Part shown: positions 9,080 through 20,204 of the stretch, one piece after another
Position numbering within the stretch: position 1 is the first letter of the stretch
Layout of the letters: each line of letters starts with the position of its first letter
Source of the DNA: an uncultured Flavobacteriaceae bacterium
Lineage (GTDB): Bacteria > Bacteroidota > Bacteroidia > Flavobacteriales > Flavobacteriaceae
Direction: 5' to 3'
DNA: 64,000 nt
Assembly: GCA_947500385.1 (NCBI GenBank)
Contig: CANMSA010000001.1
Span: 62,001 to 126,000 of the forward strand
Program-made: the position numbers and the translations under genes
Notes under the pieces: model-generated
Database searches by the model: none
The model's input: the letters and a program-made list of their open reading frames with translations, nothing else
Told to the model about the DNA's origin: nothing

Positions 9080-9111
9080 CTGACAACTCACTAGGGAATA
9101 TCGTAAATTTG
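9080..9111 (+). promoter_or_regulatory. Promoter of the merR-carotenoid operon
   Basis: The -7 box TAAATTTG (9104-9111) fits TAnnTTTG. CTGACA (9080-9085), 18 bases before it, is one base off TTGACA. The predicted start at about 9116 gives a 17-base leader to ATG 9133. Confidence 0.5.
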
Positions 9112-9132
9112 TTCAACCATTTTGGAAAAAAG

Positions 9133-10035
9133 ATGAACAACGTAAAGAAATTCTTTAGTATTAGAGATTTGGAAAACCTTTCAGGAATCAAAGCGCATAC
9201 CATTCGTATATGGGAAAAACGGTACGATCTTTTGTCTCCTGAACGTACGGAAACCAATATTCGAAACTATAGTTTGGCTAGCTTACAAAAGCTTTTGAAT
9301 ATTACGATGTTGTATCGAAATGGATATAAGATATCTAAAATAGCCCGCATCAAAGAACAGGACATTCCCTATATGGTGAAGGAGATTGTGGCTAAGAACA
9401 GTGTGAAGAATCACGCAATCAACGCTTTTAAATTGGCGATGATCAATTTTGACCAGACGCTTTTTATCAATACGTATAACAGCCTACTTTCCGAACGTTC
9501 ATTTCGAGAAATCTTCAGTGAGGTATTTATTCCGCTTCTAAATGAATTGGGACTTTTATGGCAGACCGATACCATTAGTCCGGCTCATGAGCACTTTGTT
9601 ACAGGATTGATCAAACAAAAAATACAAACCAATACCGAAAAACTTCAGCATTTGGAACCAACGAAGACCGACAAGGTTTTTGTGCCCTTTTTGCCTGAAA
9701 ATGAAATCCATGAAATCGGCCTTCTATATGTAAACTATGAAATTGTGTTGAGGGGCTATAAATCAATCTACCTTGGCCAAACCATTCCTTTGGAAAACTT
9801 GAAGGATGTAATGAAGTACTATGATAATCTTCATTTTATATCGTATTTCACCGTGGTACCCACAAAGGATCAGGTACATAAGTATGTGGAGGCTTTCAGT
9901 AAAATTGCCCAAGAAAACAACTTAACCTCAAAGTTGTGGATATTAGGGAGACAAAATCAATATCTAGAGCAGGAAGAACTCCCGGCCTGCGTACGTACCT
10001 TTAATTCTATTGAGCGAATTGTAGAGGAGCTCTAA
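9133..10035 (+). CDS. MerR-family regulator with cobalamin-binding domain (CarH/LitR-like photoreceptor)
   Basis: A 300-residue regulator. Residues 7-75 form the MerR winged helix (FSIRDLENLSGIKAHTIRIW). Residues 85-165 look like the helical cap of B12-sensing regulators and contain W143 followed nine residues later by E153-H154, the Wx9EH signature of light-sensing CarH/LitR proteins. Residues 180-300 resemble a cobalamin-binding Rossmann domain with E191-I-H193-E-I-G196 (ExHxxG). In known CarH proteins, dark adenosylcobalamin-bound tetramers repress carotenoid genes and light breaks the complex. The late glycine motif is weak (ILGRQ). It is 26 bases upstream of crtI and leads the operon. 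I chose ATG 9133 over TTG 9109, which lies in the -7 box. Confidence 0.88.
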   Translation: MNNVKKFFSIRDLENLSGIKAHTIRIWEKRYDLLSPERTETNIRNYSLASLQKLLNITMLYRNGYKISKIARIKEQDIPYMVKEIVAKNSVKNHAINAFKLAMINFDQTLFINTYNSLLSERSFREIFSEVFIPLLNELGLLWQTDTISPAHEHFVTGLIKQKIQTNTEKLQHLEPTKTDKVFVPFLPENEIHEIGLLYVNYEIVLRGYKSIYLGQTIPLENLKDVMKYYDNLHFISYFTVVPTKDQVHKYVEAFSKIAQENNLTSKLWILGRQNQYLEQEELPACVRTFNSIERIVEEL

Positions 10036-10061
10036 ATTCTCTTCCCAAACCAACATTTGAA

Positions 10062-11519
10062 ATGACCAAAAAGGTAGCGATTATAGGTTCCGGCTTCTCT
10101 TCTCTTTCCGCCGCTTGTTATCTGGCCCAAGCTGGATATAAGGTAACGGTTTATGAGAAAAACAATACCCTTGGCGGACGATGTCGCCAGTTTATAAAAG
10201 AAGGGTTTACTTTCGACATAGGTCCAAGTTGGTACTGGATGCCCGATATTTTTGATAAGTTCTTTGCAGATTTTGGCAAGAAACGTTCGGATTATTACAC
10301 CTTGGACAAATTAAGTCCCGCCTATAAAATATTCTTTGCGGACGATGTGATTACCGTTGGTGATAGCATGGAAAAAATATGTGTTGAATTCGAGCGTATC
10401 GAAAAAGGAAGTGCCAAACACCTGCGCAAGTTTATTTCACAGGCCCAAGAAAATTATGATATCGCCATCAATAAAGTAGTGCTACGGCCAGGTATTTCTC
10501 CTTTTGAGTTGGTGACACCCGAAACCGTTACCAGGGTAGACCAATTTTTTAAGACTATTAGCGGACAGGTAAGGAAGCGGTTCAAAAATCCTAAACTGGT
10601 TTCAACCCTTGAATTTCCTGTTTTATTTCTTGGAGCCAAACCCAGCAAAACCCCTTCTTTTTATAGTTTTATGAACTATGCCGATTTTGGTCTTGGCACA
10701 TGGCATCCCCGGGGAGGAATGTACGAAATCGTCAAAGCGATGCAAGCGCTTGCCTTGGAATTGAATGTTACCATCAAAACAAATAGTGCGGTCGAAAAAA
10801 TCGTAGTGAATCAAGGGAAAACCACCGGTATTCAAGTTAAAGGAAACCGAATTGATACCGATTATGTATTGAGCGGCGCCGACTATCATCATTCTGAAAC
10901 CCTGTTAGACGCTAGTTACAGGCAATATTCAGAAGCGTATTGGGCGAAAAAGACATTTGCCCCCTCTTCCCTCCTTTTTTATATCGGGTTCGAAAAGAAG
11001 CTCAAAAATATCGAACATCATAATCTCTTTTTCGATACCAATTTTGAGCGCCATGCCGCCGAAATCTATGATGCGCCTCAGTGGCCTACAGACCCCTTGT
11101 TTTATGTTAATTTCCCTTCTGTTACCGATGCCTCAATGGCTCCCGAGGGGTGTGAAACCGGTTTTTTCCTAGTGCCCATTGCTCCTGACTTGGAAGATAC
11201 ACCAGAATTAAGAAATCAATATCTTGAACTAATTTTGGCAAGATTCGAAGAACGCACCGATCAAGAAGTAAAAAATAGTATTATATTTAAAGAGTCCTTT
11301 TGCGTAAACGATTTCGTTGAAGAGTATAATTCTTATAAGGGAAACGCATACGGAATGGCCAATACATTGCTCCAAACGGCCTTTTTAAGACCAAGTCTTA
11401 AGAGTAAAAAAGTAAAGAATTTGTTCTTTACCGGGCAGCTTACCGTACCTGGGCCAGGAGTACCACCTTCACTAATTTCTGGAAAATTAGTGGCTGAACT
11501 AATTGTAAAAAACACCTAG
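10062..11519 (+). CDS. crtI: Phytoene desaturase
   Basis: An FAD-dependent desaturase of 485 residues that converts phytoene to lycopene in bacterial carotenoid synthesis. The dinucleotide-binding GSGFSSLSAACYLAQAG is at residues 8-24, followed by VYEKNNTLGGRC. The C-terminal CrtI signature region is NLFFTGQLTVPGPGVPPSL. It precedes phytoene synthase by 3 bases in the same operon. A second CrtI-family enzyme is encoded at 12815. The one coupled to crtB is usually the phytoene desaturase, so I assign the names this way round. Confidence 0.93.
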   Translation: MTKKVAIIGSGFSSLSAACYLAQAGYKVTVYEKNNTLGGRCRQFIKEGFTFDIGPSWYWMPDIFDKFFADFGKKRSDYYTLDKLSPAYKIFFADDVITVGDSMEKICVEFERIEKGSAKHLRKFISQAQENYDIAINKVVLRPGISPFELVTPETVTRVDQFFKTISGQVRKRFKNPKLVSTLEFPVLFLGAKPSKTPSFYSFMNYADFGLGTWHPRGGMYEIVKAMQALALELNVTIKTNSAVEKIVVNQGKTTGIQVKGNRIDTDYVLSGADYHHSETLLDASYRQYSEAYWAKKTFAPSSLLFYIGFEKKLKNIEHHNLFFDTNFERHAAEIYDAPQWPTDPLFYVNFPSVTDASMAPEGCETGFFLVPIAPDLEDTPELRNQYLELILARFEERTDQEVKNSIIFKESFCVNDFVEEYNSYKGNAYGMANTLLQTAFLRPSLKSKKVKNLFFTGQLTVPGPGVPPSLISGKLVAELIVKNT

Positions 11520-11522
11520 ATT

Positions 11523-12362
11523 ATGAAAGCTATTTTCGACGATGTTTCGTATCAATGCAGTAGACTTGTAACGGAGTCTTATAGCACTTCGTTTGCTTTG
11601 GCAACGAAAATGCTAGGCAGCTCTATCAGAGGAGATATTTACAATATCTATGGATTTGTGCGATTTGCCGATGAAATAGTGGATAGTTTTCACGGCTATG
11701 ACAAAGAGGTGTTGTTCGCGAATTTTGAAAAGGAATTGGAAGACGCTTTTACACAGAAAATAAGTCTCAACCCGATTTTGAACTCATTTCAACATACCTT
11801 TCATAAATATGATATTCCGCGACACTTGGTAGATTCGTTCATGAAAAGCATGAAAATGGACTTGCACAAAACCATCTACCATACCGATGAAGAGTACAAG
11901 GAATATATTTATGGATCGGCCGATGTAGTAGGTCTTATGTGCCTGAAAGTTTTTGTAAAAGGAGATGTGGAACGATACGAAGAACTGAAGCAATCGGCTA
12001 TGTCTTTGGGTTCCGCCTTTCAGAAAGTGAATTTTTTAAGAGATTTGAAAGCAGATTTTGAAGGATTGAACCGTACCTATTTCCCAAACACCAATCTGAT
12101 GGAATTGGACGAAAATTCCAAGAGCAAGATCGTCAGTGAAATACAGGCAGATTTCGCTTTGGGGTATGAAGGTATAGAGCAACTGCCCAACGAGGCTAAA
12201 TTTGGGGTTTACACCGCCTACAAGTATTATAGCAAGTTATTGCAAAAGCTTCAAAATACACCTCCACTTGAAATTAAAAACGCACGTATACGTGTTCCAA
12301 ACTACCAAAAATTTGGTCTTTTGGCAAAGTCCTATGTCAACTATAAATTGAATTTGGTATAA
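11523..12362 (+). CDS. crtB: Phytoene synthase
   Basis: Condenses two geranylgeranyl diphosphates to phytoene, the first committed carotenoid step. It has 279 residues with the squalene/phytoene synthase fold. The first Mg-binding region is GFVRFADEIVDSF (near residue 45) and the second is NFLRDLKADFEGLNRTYFP (near 175-193), with the DxxxD pattern. Its stop TAA shares one base with the ATG of crtZ. GGPP synthase is not in the window. Confidence 0.94.
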   Translation: MKAIFDDVSYQCSRLVTESYSTSFALATKMLGSSIRGDIYNIYGFVRFADEIVDSFHGYDKEVLFANFEKELEDAFTQKISLNPILNSFQHTFHKYDIPRHLVDSFMKSMKMDLHKTIYHTDEEYKEYIYGSADVVGLMCLKVFVKGDVERYEELKQSAMSLGSAFQKVNFLRDLKADFEGLNRTYFPNTNLMELDENSKSKIVSEIQADFALGYEGIEQLPNEAKFGVYTAYKYYSKLLQKLQNTPPLEIKNARIRVPNYQKFGLLAKSYVNYKLNLV

Positions 12363-12811
12363 TGAAGATTGTACTTTGGATCGTACTATTCCTAGGGGTT
12401 TTTTTAATTATGGAATTTATGGCGTGGTTTACCCATAAGTATATCATGCATGGTTTTTTATGGAGCCTCCACAAAGATCACCACCACAAAGACCATGATT
12501 CATGGTTTGAGCGCAATGATGCCTTTTTTATATTTTATGCCGTCGTGAGCATGTCTTTCATCATGCTCGGCGCGAGAACCGATTTTTGGTATGGTTGGCC
12601 TATCGGGTTTGGTATCATGGCCTATGGGGCCGCATATTTTTTAGTACATGACATTTTCATTCATCAGCGATTTAAACTTTTTAGAAATGCCAATCATTGG
12701 TATGCCAAAGGGGTACGCAGGGCCCATAAGATGCACCACAAACATTTGGGGAAGGGAGATGGCGAATGCTTCGGGATGCTTTTTGTCCCTTTTAAATATT
12801 TCAAAAAGTAG
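12362..12811 (+). CDS. crtZ: Beta-carotene 3-hydroxylase
   Basis: A 149-residue membrane di-iron hydroxylase that adds 3-OH groups to beta-ionone rings. It belongs to the fatty acid hydroxylase/sterol desaturase superfamily with its histidine boxes: HKYIMHG, HKDHHHKDHD, HDIFIHQ and RRAHKMHHKH. Four hydrophobic stretches fit the family. It acts on a cyclised carotenoid, so a lycopene cyclase must exist elsewhere in the genome. It overlaps crtB by one base and lies 3 bases before the next desaturase. Confidence 0.93.
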   Translation: MKIVLWIVLFLGVFLIMEFMAWFTHKYIMHGFLWSLHKDHHHKDHDSWFERNDAFFIFYAVVSMSFIMLGARTDFWYGWPIGFGIMAYGAAYFLVHDIFIHQRFKLFRNANHWYAKGVRRAHKMHHKHLGKGDGECFGMLFVPFKYFKK

Positions 12812-14928
<2,117 letters not shown>

Positions 14929-15017
14929 TCATTCTAAAAAACCATCTATTCCTTTGTATACCTCAAGCAAGTAGTGAGGGCTGCGGCCGTAACGCCATTC
15001 TTGATATTTAGTAAGGG

Positions 15018-15584
15018 CTAATCTTCCAGTAAACGATCTAAAAGGATCCTTGTGCGCTCCCCATTCCAATCGGCGACTCCGATTTTCTTTAGGATTATCG
15101 TACCGTTCGTATCTATGATATAGGAAGCGGGTATCGATTTTGAGGCCAACTGAGCAGGAGTGGCACTTTTTTCAAAATAAATTGGTAAGGGTGTTTTGTT
15201 TTCCCTTACAAAGCGAAGGACCTTCTGAGCATCGTCATTTGCCACAAACACAAAGGCTACCTGATCTGCATAATCATGATAAAGTTTCTCAAAACTGGGC
15301 ATTTCAGCAATACAGGGAGGACACCAGGTGGCCCAGAAATTTAACACCACTACCTTCCCATTAAAAACATTGAAGTCAACCGGCTCCCCTTCCAGTCCCT
15401 CCAATTTCCAATCGTTGTTTACAAGCACCGTTTGTTCTACCCCCTTCAACTCGGAAGGACTGGATGAGAATAAACGCGCAAAAAACACCTTCACATGAAA
15501 CCCTACAGGTGTGAAAAGAAAAGCCACCAAAAGTACAACCCAAAATAGGTTTCCAATTATTTTTTTGGGAGGATTCATTTTCAT
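15018..15584 (-). CDS. TlpA-like thioredoxin-family protein (CPPC)
   Basis: A 188-residue membrane-anchored thioredoxin-fold protein. One N-terminal transmembrane helix (about residues 11-27) places the domain in the periplasm. The active site NFWATWCPPCIAEMP has both cysteines (C88, C91), as in TlpA/ResA reductases. The cis-proline region is PASYIID. It is downstream of a paralogue at 15581 with a 4-base ATGA overlap, so they are translated together. Role: probably a thiol-disulfide exchange protein; the partner is unknown. Confidence 0.87.
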   Translation of the reverse strand: MKMNPPKKIIGNLFWVVLLVAFLFTPVGFHVKVFFARLFSSSPSELKGVEQTVLVNNDWKLEGLEGEPVDFNVFNGKVVVLNFWATWCPPCIAEMPSFEKLYHDYADQVAFVFVANDDAQKVLRFVRENKTPLPIYFEKSATPAQLASKSIPASYIIDTNGTIILKKIGVADWNGERTRILLDRLLED

Positions 15585-16135
15585 TGGGCAAGCAACTCAT
15601 CTAAAAGGGTGCGCACGGCCTGGGTATCCCAATTAGAAATATCATCTGCTCGCACGGCAATGTTCCCTTTTTTATCAATGATATAGGAAGAAGGTACCGG
15701 TGCCGTTTCTACGGGACTTGGTGAACCGATAATCAAGTAGGTAACGGGAAATGTAAATTTTTTCTGAAGCATATATTCTTCCACGGGAGGCCGTTCTTCA
15801 TTGGTAATCAAGTAGAAATCAACACGATCTCCATAATCATTATACAAGGCTTGGATTCCTTTCAATTCGGCCGCGCACGGCAGGCGCCATGAGGCCCAAA
15901 AATTAATAAAAATGACCTTGCCTTTTGACTTTTCGAAACTAAAAAAGTTCCAATCGGCATCTTTCAATTGCCAGTCATAGTTTGCGAGGGTTTTTCTATG
16001 CTCCGTCTGGACGATTTCGGGGGAAAATGAAAAAATTTGATTCAGCCAAACCTTGCAATGATACCCAAGTGGCGTCAGGAACAAAGCCAGTACAAGACCA
16101 ATTACCAGTAAAGTAACAATGGAACTCTTTTTCAT
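15581..16135 (-). CDS. TlpA-like thioredoxin-family protein with degenerate active site (RLPC)
   Basis: A 184-residue paralogue of the gene at 15018, with the same membrane-anchored layout (helix at residues 5-22). The active-site stretch is NFWASWRLPCAAE: Arg84 stands where the nucleophilic cysteine belongs and only C87 remains. The Arg codon is CGC, one transition from Cys TGC. PSSYIIDKKGNIA keeps the cis-proline region. Without the first cysteine normal dithiol reductase chemistry is not possible, so it may act as a chaperone, form mixed disulfides, or be decaying. The frame is intact. Confidence 0.85.
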   Translation of the reverse strand: MKKSSIVTLLVIGLVLALFLTPLGYHCKVWLNQIFSFSPEIVQTEHRKTLANYDWQLKDADWNFFSFEKSKGKVIFINFWASWRLPCAAELKGIQALYNDYGDRVDFYLITNEERPPVEEYMLQKKFTFPVTYLIIGSPSPVETAPVPSSYIIDKKGNIAVRADDISNWDTQAVRTLLDELLAQ

Positions 16136-16152
16136 AATACAGTGTCAAAACT

Positions 16153-16184
16153 AAAAAACTCCCATGAAATCATGGGAGTTTTTT
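16153..16184 (-). terminator. Terminator downstream of aconitase
   Basis: Stem ACTCCCATG (16158-16166) pairs with CATGGGAGT (16171-16179) around loop AAAT, flanked by A and T runs so it could work in both directions. It lies just past the aconitase stop, and separates that gene from the thioredoxin pair. Confidence 0.9.
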
Positions 16185-16204
16185 CAAACTATTTGGAACG
16201 TGCC

Positions 16205-18478
16205 TTAGGCAGCATTTTCTCTTTTGATCACATTTAGCGCAGAACCCTCGCGGTACCATCCGATCTGGGCTTCGTTATAGGTATGGTTCGCTAAAATGGT
16301 ATCCGTACTCCCATCGGCATGCACGACGTCGATCGTCAATGGTTTTCCAGGTGCAAATTCAGCGATATCGACAAAATTGAAGGTATCATCTTCTTGTATC
16401 AAATCATAATCGCTCTCATTCGCAAAAGTAAGTCCAAGCATCCCTTGTTTCTTCAAGTTCGTTTCGTGTATACGGGCGAAAGACTTCACCAAAACGGCCG
16501 CAACCCCTAAATGTCGAGGCTCCATAGCAGCATGTTCACGCGAAGAACCCTCACCGTAGTTATGATCTCCGACGACGATGGTCCGCACCCCGGCCGCCTT
16601 ATAGGCACGAGCCGCATCCGGTACTCCCGAAAACTCGCCGGTGAGTTGATTTTTTATAAAGTTGGTTTTCTTGCCAAAGGCATTCACCGCACCAATGAGA
16701 CAATTGTTCGATATATTATCTAAATGTCCTCTAAAGCGCAACCATGGTCCGGCCATTGAAATATGGTCCGTTGTACATTTTCCAAAAGCTTTTATCAGTA
16801 ATTTTACACCTTGCAGGCTCGAGTCTTCGATGGGTGTAAAGGGTTCCAACAACTGCAACCGCTCCGAATCGGGACTTACTTTTACAACGGTCCCTGAACC
16901 ATCCTCGTCGGGTGCTAAAAAACCAGCGTCTTCCACCTCAAAACCTTTTGGGGGCAACTCCCACCCTGTTGGTTCATCAAATCGCACCTCTTCCCCATTC
17001 TCATTGATCAAGGTATCGGTAAGCGGGTTAAAGTCCAAACGACCTGCGACCGCGATTGCGGCGGTAAGTTCGGGAGAAGCCACGAAGGCGTGTGTATTCG
17101 GGTTTCCATCGGCCCGTTTGGCAAAATTTCTATTGAAAGAATGTACAATACTGTTTTTTGGTGCATTCTTAGGGTCGCTATACCTGGCCCATTGCCCAAT
17201 ACATGGTCCACAGGCGTTCGTAAATATCTTGGCGTCCAGTTTTTCAAAAACGTCTAAAATCCCATCGCGCTCGGCGGTATATCTTACCTGTTCGGAACCA
17301 GGGTTAATACCAAGTTCCGCCTTCATTTTGATTCCTTTGTCCAAGGCTTGTTGTGCAATAGATGCTGCCCGGGTCAAATCTTCGTAGGAAGAGTTGGTAC
17401 AAGAACCTATCAGTCCCCATTCAACCTGGATCGGCCAGTCATTTTTGGTAGCTTTCTCGGTCATCTCAGCGCCAACAGCTGTAGAAAGATCCGGTGTAAA
17501 CGGGCCGTTCAATAAGGGACCCAATTCTGATAAATTAATTTCAATTACTTGATCAAAATACGTTTCCGGGTCGGCATATACGGCATCATCGGCGGTCAAG
17601 TGTTCTTTTACGGCATTCGCAGCATCGGCCACATCGGCACGGTCGGTAGCTCGCAAGTAGCGCTCCATCGATTCGTCGTAGCCGAAAGTCGAAGTCGTTG
17701 CACCTATTTCGGCACCCATATTGCAAATGGTCCCTTTTCCTGTACAGGAGAGTGCTTTTGCCCCTGGTCCAAAATACTCCACAATGGCCCCGGTTCCTCC
17801 TTTAACCGTTAATATTTCGGCTACTTTTAGGATAACGTCCTTGGGGGCGGTCCAGCCCGAAATGGTGCCGGTTAACTTCACTCCTATCAATTTTGGGAAT
17901 TTCAACTCCCATGCCATACCGGCCATTACATCAACTGCATCGGCACCTCCTACACCAATGGCGACCATTCCCAATCCGCCTGCATTCACGGTATGTGAAT
18001 CGGTACCGATCATCATTCCCCCGGGAAAGGCATAATTTTCCAAAACCACCTGGTGTATGATACCTGCACCCGGTTTCCAAAAACCTATTCCATACTTATT
18101 GGAAACAGACTCCAAAAAGTCAAAGACCTCGGCACTGGTATTGTTCGCAGATTTTAAATCTGCCGCCGCCCCACTCTTCGCCTGGATCAAGTGATCACAA
18201 TGTACGGTGGTAGGTACCGCCACTTTAGGCTTGCCCGCTTGCATAAACTGAAGCAAGGCCATTTGGGCCGTTGCATCTTGACAGGCGATACGATCCGGTG
18301 CAAAATCTACATAGTCCTTTCCTCTTTCAAAAGCTGTGGAAGGACTTCCATCCCACAAATGGGAATATAAAATTTTCTCGGAAAGGGTAAGAGGTCGTCC
18401 GACTATTTCTCGGGCTTTATCTACCCTTTCAGCCATCTTGGCGTAAACCCCTTTGATCATATCGATGTCAAATGCCAT
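16205..18478 (-). CDS. acn: Aconitate hydratase, mitochondrial type
   Basis: TCA-cycle enzyme converting citrate to isocitrate with a 4Fe-4S cluster. It has 757 residues, the length of the mitochondrial-type aconitase, shorter than AcnA (about 890). Cluster cysteines are in [11 protein letters not shown] and [11 protein letters not shown]. The C-terminal swivel domain has [15 protein letters not shown], with the active-site serine/arginine region. Mitochondrial-type aconitases in Bacteroidota are known. It is transcribed alone, ending in a strong hairpin. Confidence 0.95.
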   Translation of the reverse strand: MAFDIDMIKGVYAKMAERVDKAREIVGRPLTLSEKILYSHLWDGSPSTAFERGKDYVDFAPDRIACQDATAQMALLQFMQAGKPKVAVPTTVHCDHLIQAKSGAAADLKSANNTSAEVFDFLESVSNKYGIGFWKPGAGIIHQVVLENYAFPGGMMIGTDSHTVNAGGLGMVAIGVGGADAVDVMAGMAWELKFPKLIGVKLTGTISGWTAPKDVILKVAEILTVKGGTGAIVEYFGPGAKALSCTGKGTICNMGAEIGATTSTFGYDESMERYLRATDRADVADAANAVKEHLTADDAVYADPETYFDQVIEINLSELGPLLNGPFTPDLSTAVGAEMTEKATKNDWPIQVEWGLIGSCTNSSYEDLTRAASIAQQALDKGIKMKAELGINPGSEQVRYTAERDGILDVFEKLDAKIFTNACGPCIGQWARYSDPKNAPKNSIVHSFNRNFAKRADGNPNTHAFVASPELTAAIAVAGRLDFNPLTDTLINENGEEVRFDEPTGWELPPKGFEVEDAGFLAPDEDGSGTVVKVSPDSERLQLLEPFTPIEDSSLQGVKLLIKAFGKCTTDHISMAGPWLRFRGHLDNISNNCLIGAVNAFGKKTNFIKNQLTGEFSGVPDAARAYKAAGVRTIVVGDHNYGEGSSREHAAMEPRHLGVAAVLVKSFARIHETNLKKQGMLGLTFANESDYDLIQEDDTFNFVDIAEFAPGKPLTIDVVHADGSTDTILANHTYNEAQIGWYREGSALNVIKRENAA

Positions 18479-18600
18479 TCTATACGTTGTTTTAAGTTAC
18501 TTGAATTCCGTAAAATTAAGAAAATACGGAGGGTTAATAAAATTTTTGAAGTGCGAAAGCTATTATTTGATGGAATAAGTGGTTCGTAGGGTAAACGGTT

Positions 18601-18732
18601 TCAAACAACACAAGAAAACAGTATCAAAAATGCGAATATTACAAGTATTCCCAATCCAGATAAATTAGCAGAAAAGCCGCTCTTTCCCAAACCCACTAAA
18701 ATTAACCTGTTGCCCAATGCATAAGGTGTCAT
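18601..18732 (-). CDS. Possible 43-residue membrane peptide
   Basis: A short open frame starting 7 bases after the stop of the gene at 18740, on the same strand. It reads MTPYALGNRLILVGLGKSG and ends in a hydrophobic helix (LGILVIFAFLILFSCVV). Tight spacing and a good transmembrane segment support it; length and lack of homology evidence do not. It resembles no family I recognise. Confidence 0.35.
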   Translation of the reverse strand: MTPYALGNRLILVGLGKSGFSANLSGLGILVIFAFLILFSCVV

Positions 18733-18739
18733 ATCGGGC

Positions 18740-19096
18740 TTAATCAACATTGGTAAAAAGACTATCCTTAAAAATAGTATACTTTTTTACAGATTTACTC
18801 CCCCGATACCGAACTGTGAGCTTATAGTGGACCGAATCGGACGGTTGCCCACCGGTATGATTTACCAAGTGTTTCATGGGATGGTGATATGGGTAGGAAA
18901 CCGAATCATGCCCCTTAACCGAGCTTTCTAATATGCTTTCAGAAGAATACATGGTCGGAAAGGGTTGCAGCAGCGCCCATTCGACATAGTGCATGTCATG
19001 CATAAACCGATCCACATACATTTTTTTAGGACGAAACAATGCCAACAATGTATAGACGGCCAAACCAAGGTAAACTGCTCTTCTTACATATTTCAT
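18740..19096 (-). CDS. Hypothetical protein with N-terminal membrane segment
   Basis: A 118-residue protein. Residues 6-22 (RAVYLGLAVYTLLALF) form one membrane segment or uncleaved signal. The rest is polar and histidine-rich (HPMKHLVNHTGG), ending in a strand-like SVHYKLTVRYRGSKSVKKY. I do not recognise the family. It overlaps the membrane protein upstream (19093) by a 4-base ATGA, so the two probably work together. Confidence 0.7.
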   Translation of the reverse strand: MKYVRRAVYLGLAVYTLLALFRPKKMYVDRFMHDMHYVEWALLQPFPTMYSSESILESSVKGHDSVSYPYHHPMKHLVNHTGGQPSDSVHYKLTVRYRGSKSVKKYTIFKDSLFTNVD

Positions 19097-20043
19097 TTGC
19101 GAGAAAAAATTTGTCTTTTTAATTTAAACAGTGGTGATAAAAAGGCGATCATGGCAACGCGTGAAACAATCTCTACCCAACAATCAAAACCATAAAATCG
19201 CGTACCATATTCATTTTGGGCTTGCAGTACCCCCCCCTTTTGTGACATCACATTTTCAGGGTTGTCGGTAACCGGTGCCTTCTTGATCGTTTCCAGCTTG
19301 ATCGTATCGATTTTCAATAAATCGAAAAGTTGATATACAAGGCTTGCGGTTCCTTTATCTTCATCGAAGTACAGGGTCAATCGGCTTTTTTCCAACGAAT
19401 CGATGGCTAAAAATGTCAAGGCCATCCCTAAAATAGGCAATGTGAGCATTAAAATGGACAAATCTGTGATTGCCCAACTCATTCCTGCCAATATGATAAT
19501 CGTAACCAAACATGCTATTCCGGAAGGCAGCAAAAAAGAAACCGCCATTAAGAACTCTCCCATGATAACCAAAGGAGCGGTTGATATTTTTCTTAGATGT
19601 ACAATATTCTGTAGTTGCTCACCCGACCACCATCCGGGCGTTAATTTACCCATTGCGGCTCCAAAAAAAATAAAGCTAACGAACAATCTTCCTAAAAATA
19701 CAGAATGGTTCTTGTCTTTCACAAACAGCCATAAAAACAAATAAAAGGCAACCACCAAATCCGCTCTTCCAAACACAAGGGGATGAATAAGAAGAATGGC
19801 ACAGATGACCAGCCCTACGAAGTATGCCAATTTAAGCCGAACAAACACCAATACGCCAAGAATCAAATATGGGAAACCCATTTTCAATTCCGTTATGTAC
19901 CGTGGAAAAAAAGAATTTTTGACAGGCGTATCCTCGAACAAACCAGGAACCAACTCCCCCAAGTTAACGAAAACCGCACCTAGGAACAATACAGCAACAA
20001 TGCTTAGTGGATCATTGACCAAACGAGACAATATTCTTTCCAT
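19093..20043 (-). CDS. DoxX-like multi-pass membrane protein with a C-terminal, cysteine-less DUF393-like segment
   Basis: 316 residues. About the first 220 form some seven to eight hydrophobic helices of DoxX/HTTM type (GKLTPGWWSGEQLQNI between helices). The C-terminal part LTLYFDEDKGTASLVYQLFDLLK, split here from RFYGFDCWVEIVSR, has the shape of a DCC/DUF393 thiol-oxidoreductase, where the motif is normally DGDCGxC. Here it reads DEDKGTA with both cysteines gone. Fusion of the two domain types is known in the family; loss of the motif is unusual. Start at ATG 20043. Function unknown. Confidence 0.7.
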   Translation of the reverse strand: MERILSRLVNDPLSIVAVLFLGAVFVNLGELVPGLFEDTPVKNSFFPRYITELKMGFPYLILGVLVFVRLKLAYFVGLVICAILLIHPLVFGRADLVVAFYLFLWLFVKDKNHSVFLGRLFVSFIFFGAAMGKLTPGWWSGEQLQNIVHLRKISTAPLVIMGEFLMAVSFLLPSGIACLVTIIILAGMSWAITDLSILMLTLPILGMALTFLAIDSLEKSRLTLYFDEDKGTASLVYQLFDLLKIDTIKLETIKKAPVTDNPENVMSQKGGVLQAQNEYGTRFYGFDCWVEIVSRVAMIAFLSPLFKLKRQIFSRK

Positions 20044-20204
20044 TGGGTACCTACATTGTATTGCCTACCTTTTGAATTCAGTAAAGAGGATAGTGCTCTT
20101 TTTTGCCGGTAAACTAATTTAGTAATAAAAGTATTGTACAGAAAGTAAAAGCATCGAATACTTACCTCGGAATTATAAGAACAAGTCATACCATAGGAAA
20201 GCGT

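Noticed and set aside
14936-15017. Short open minus-strand frame in the gap between cruF and the thioredoxin gene
   Set aside because: About 29 codons with no start of its own, no family match I recognise, and offset in frame from the neighbouring gene; chance is enough.
20004-20189. 61-codon minus-strand frame upstream of the DoxX-like gene
   Set aside because: Overlaps the start of a well-supported membrane protein in another frame and has no recognisable feature.
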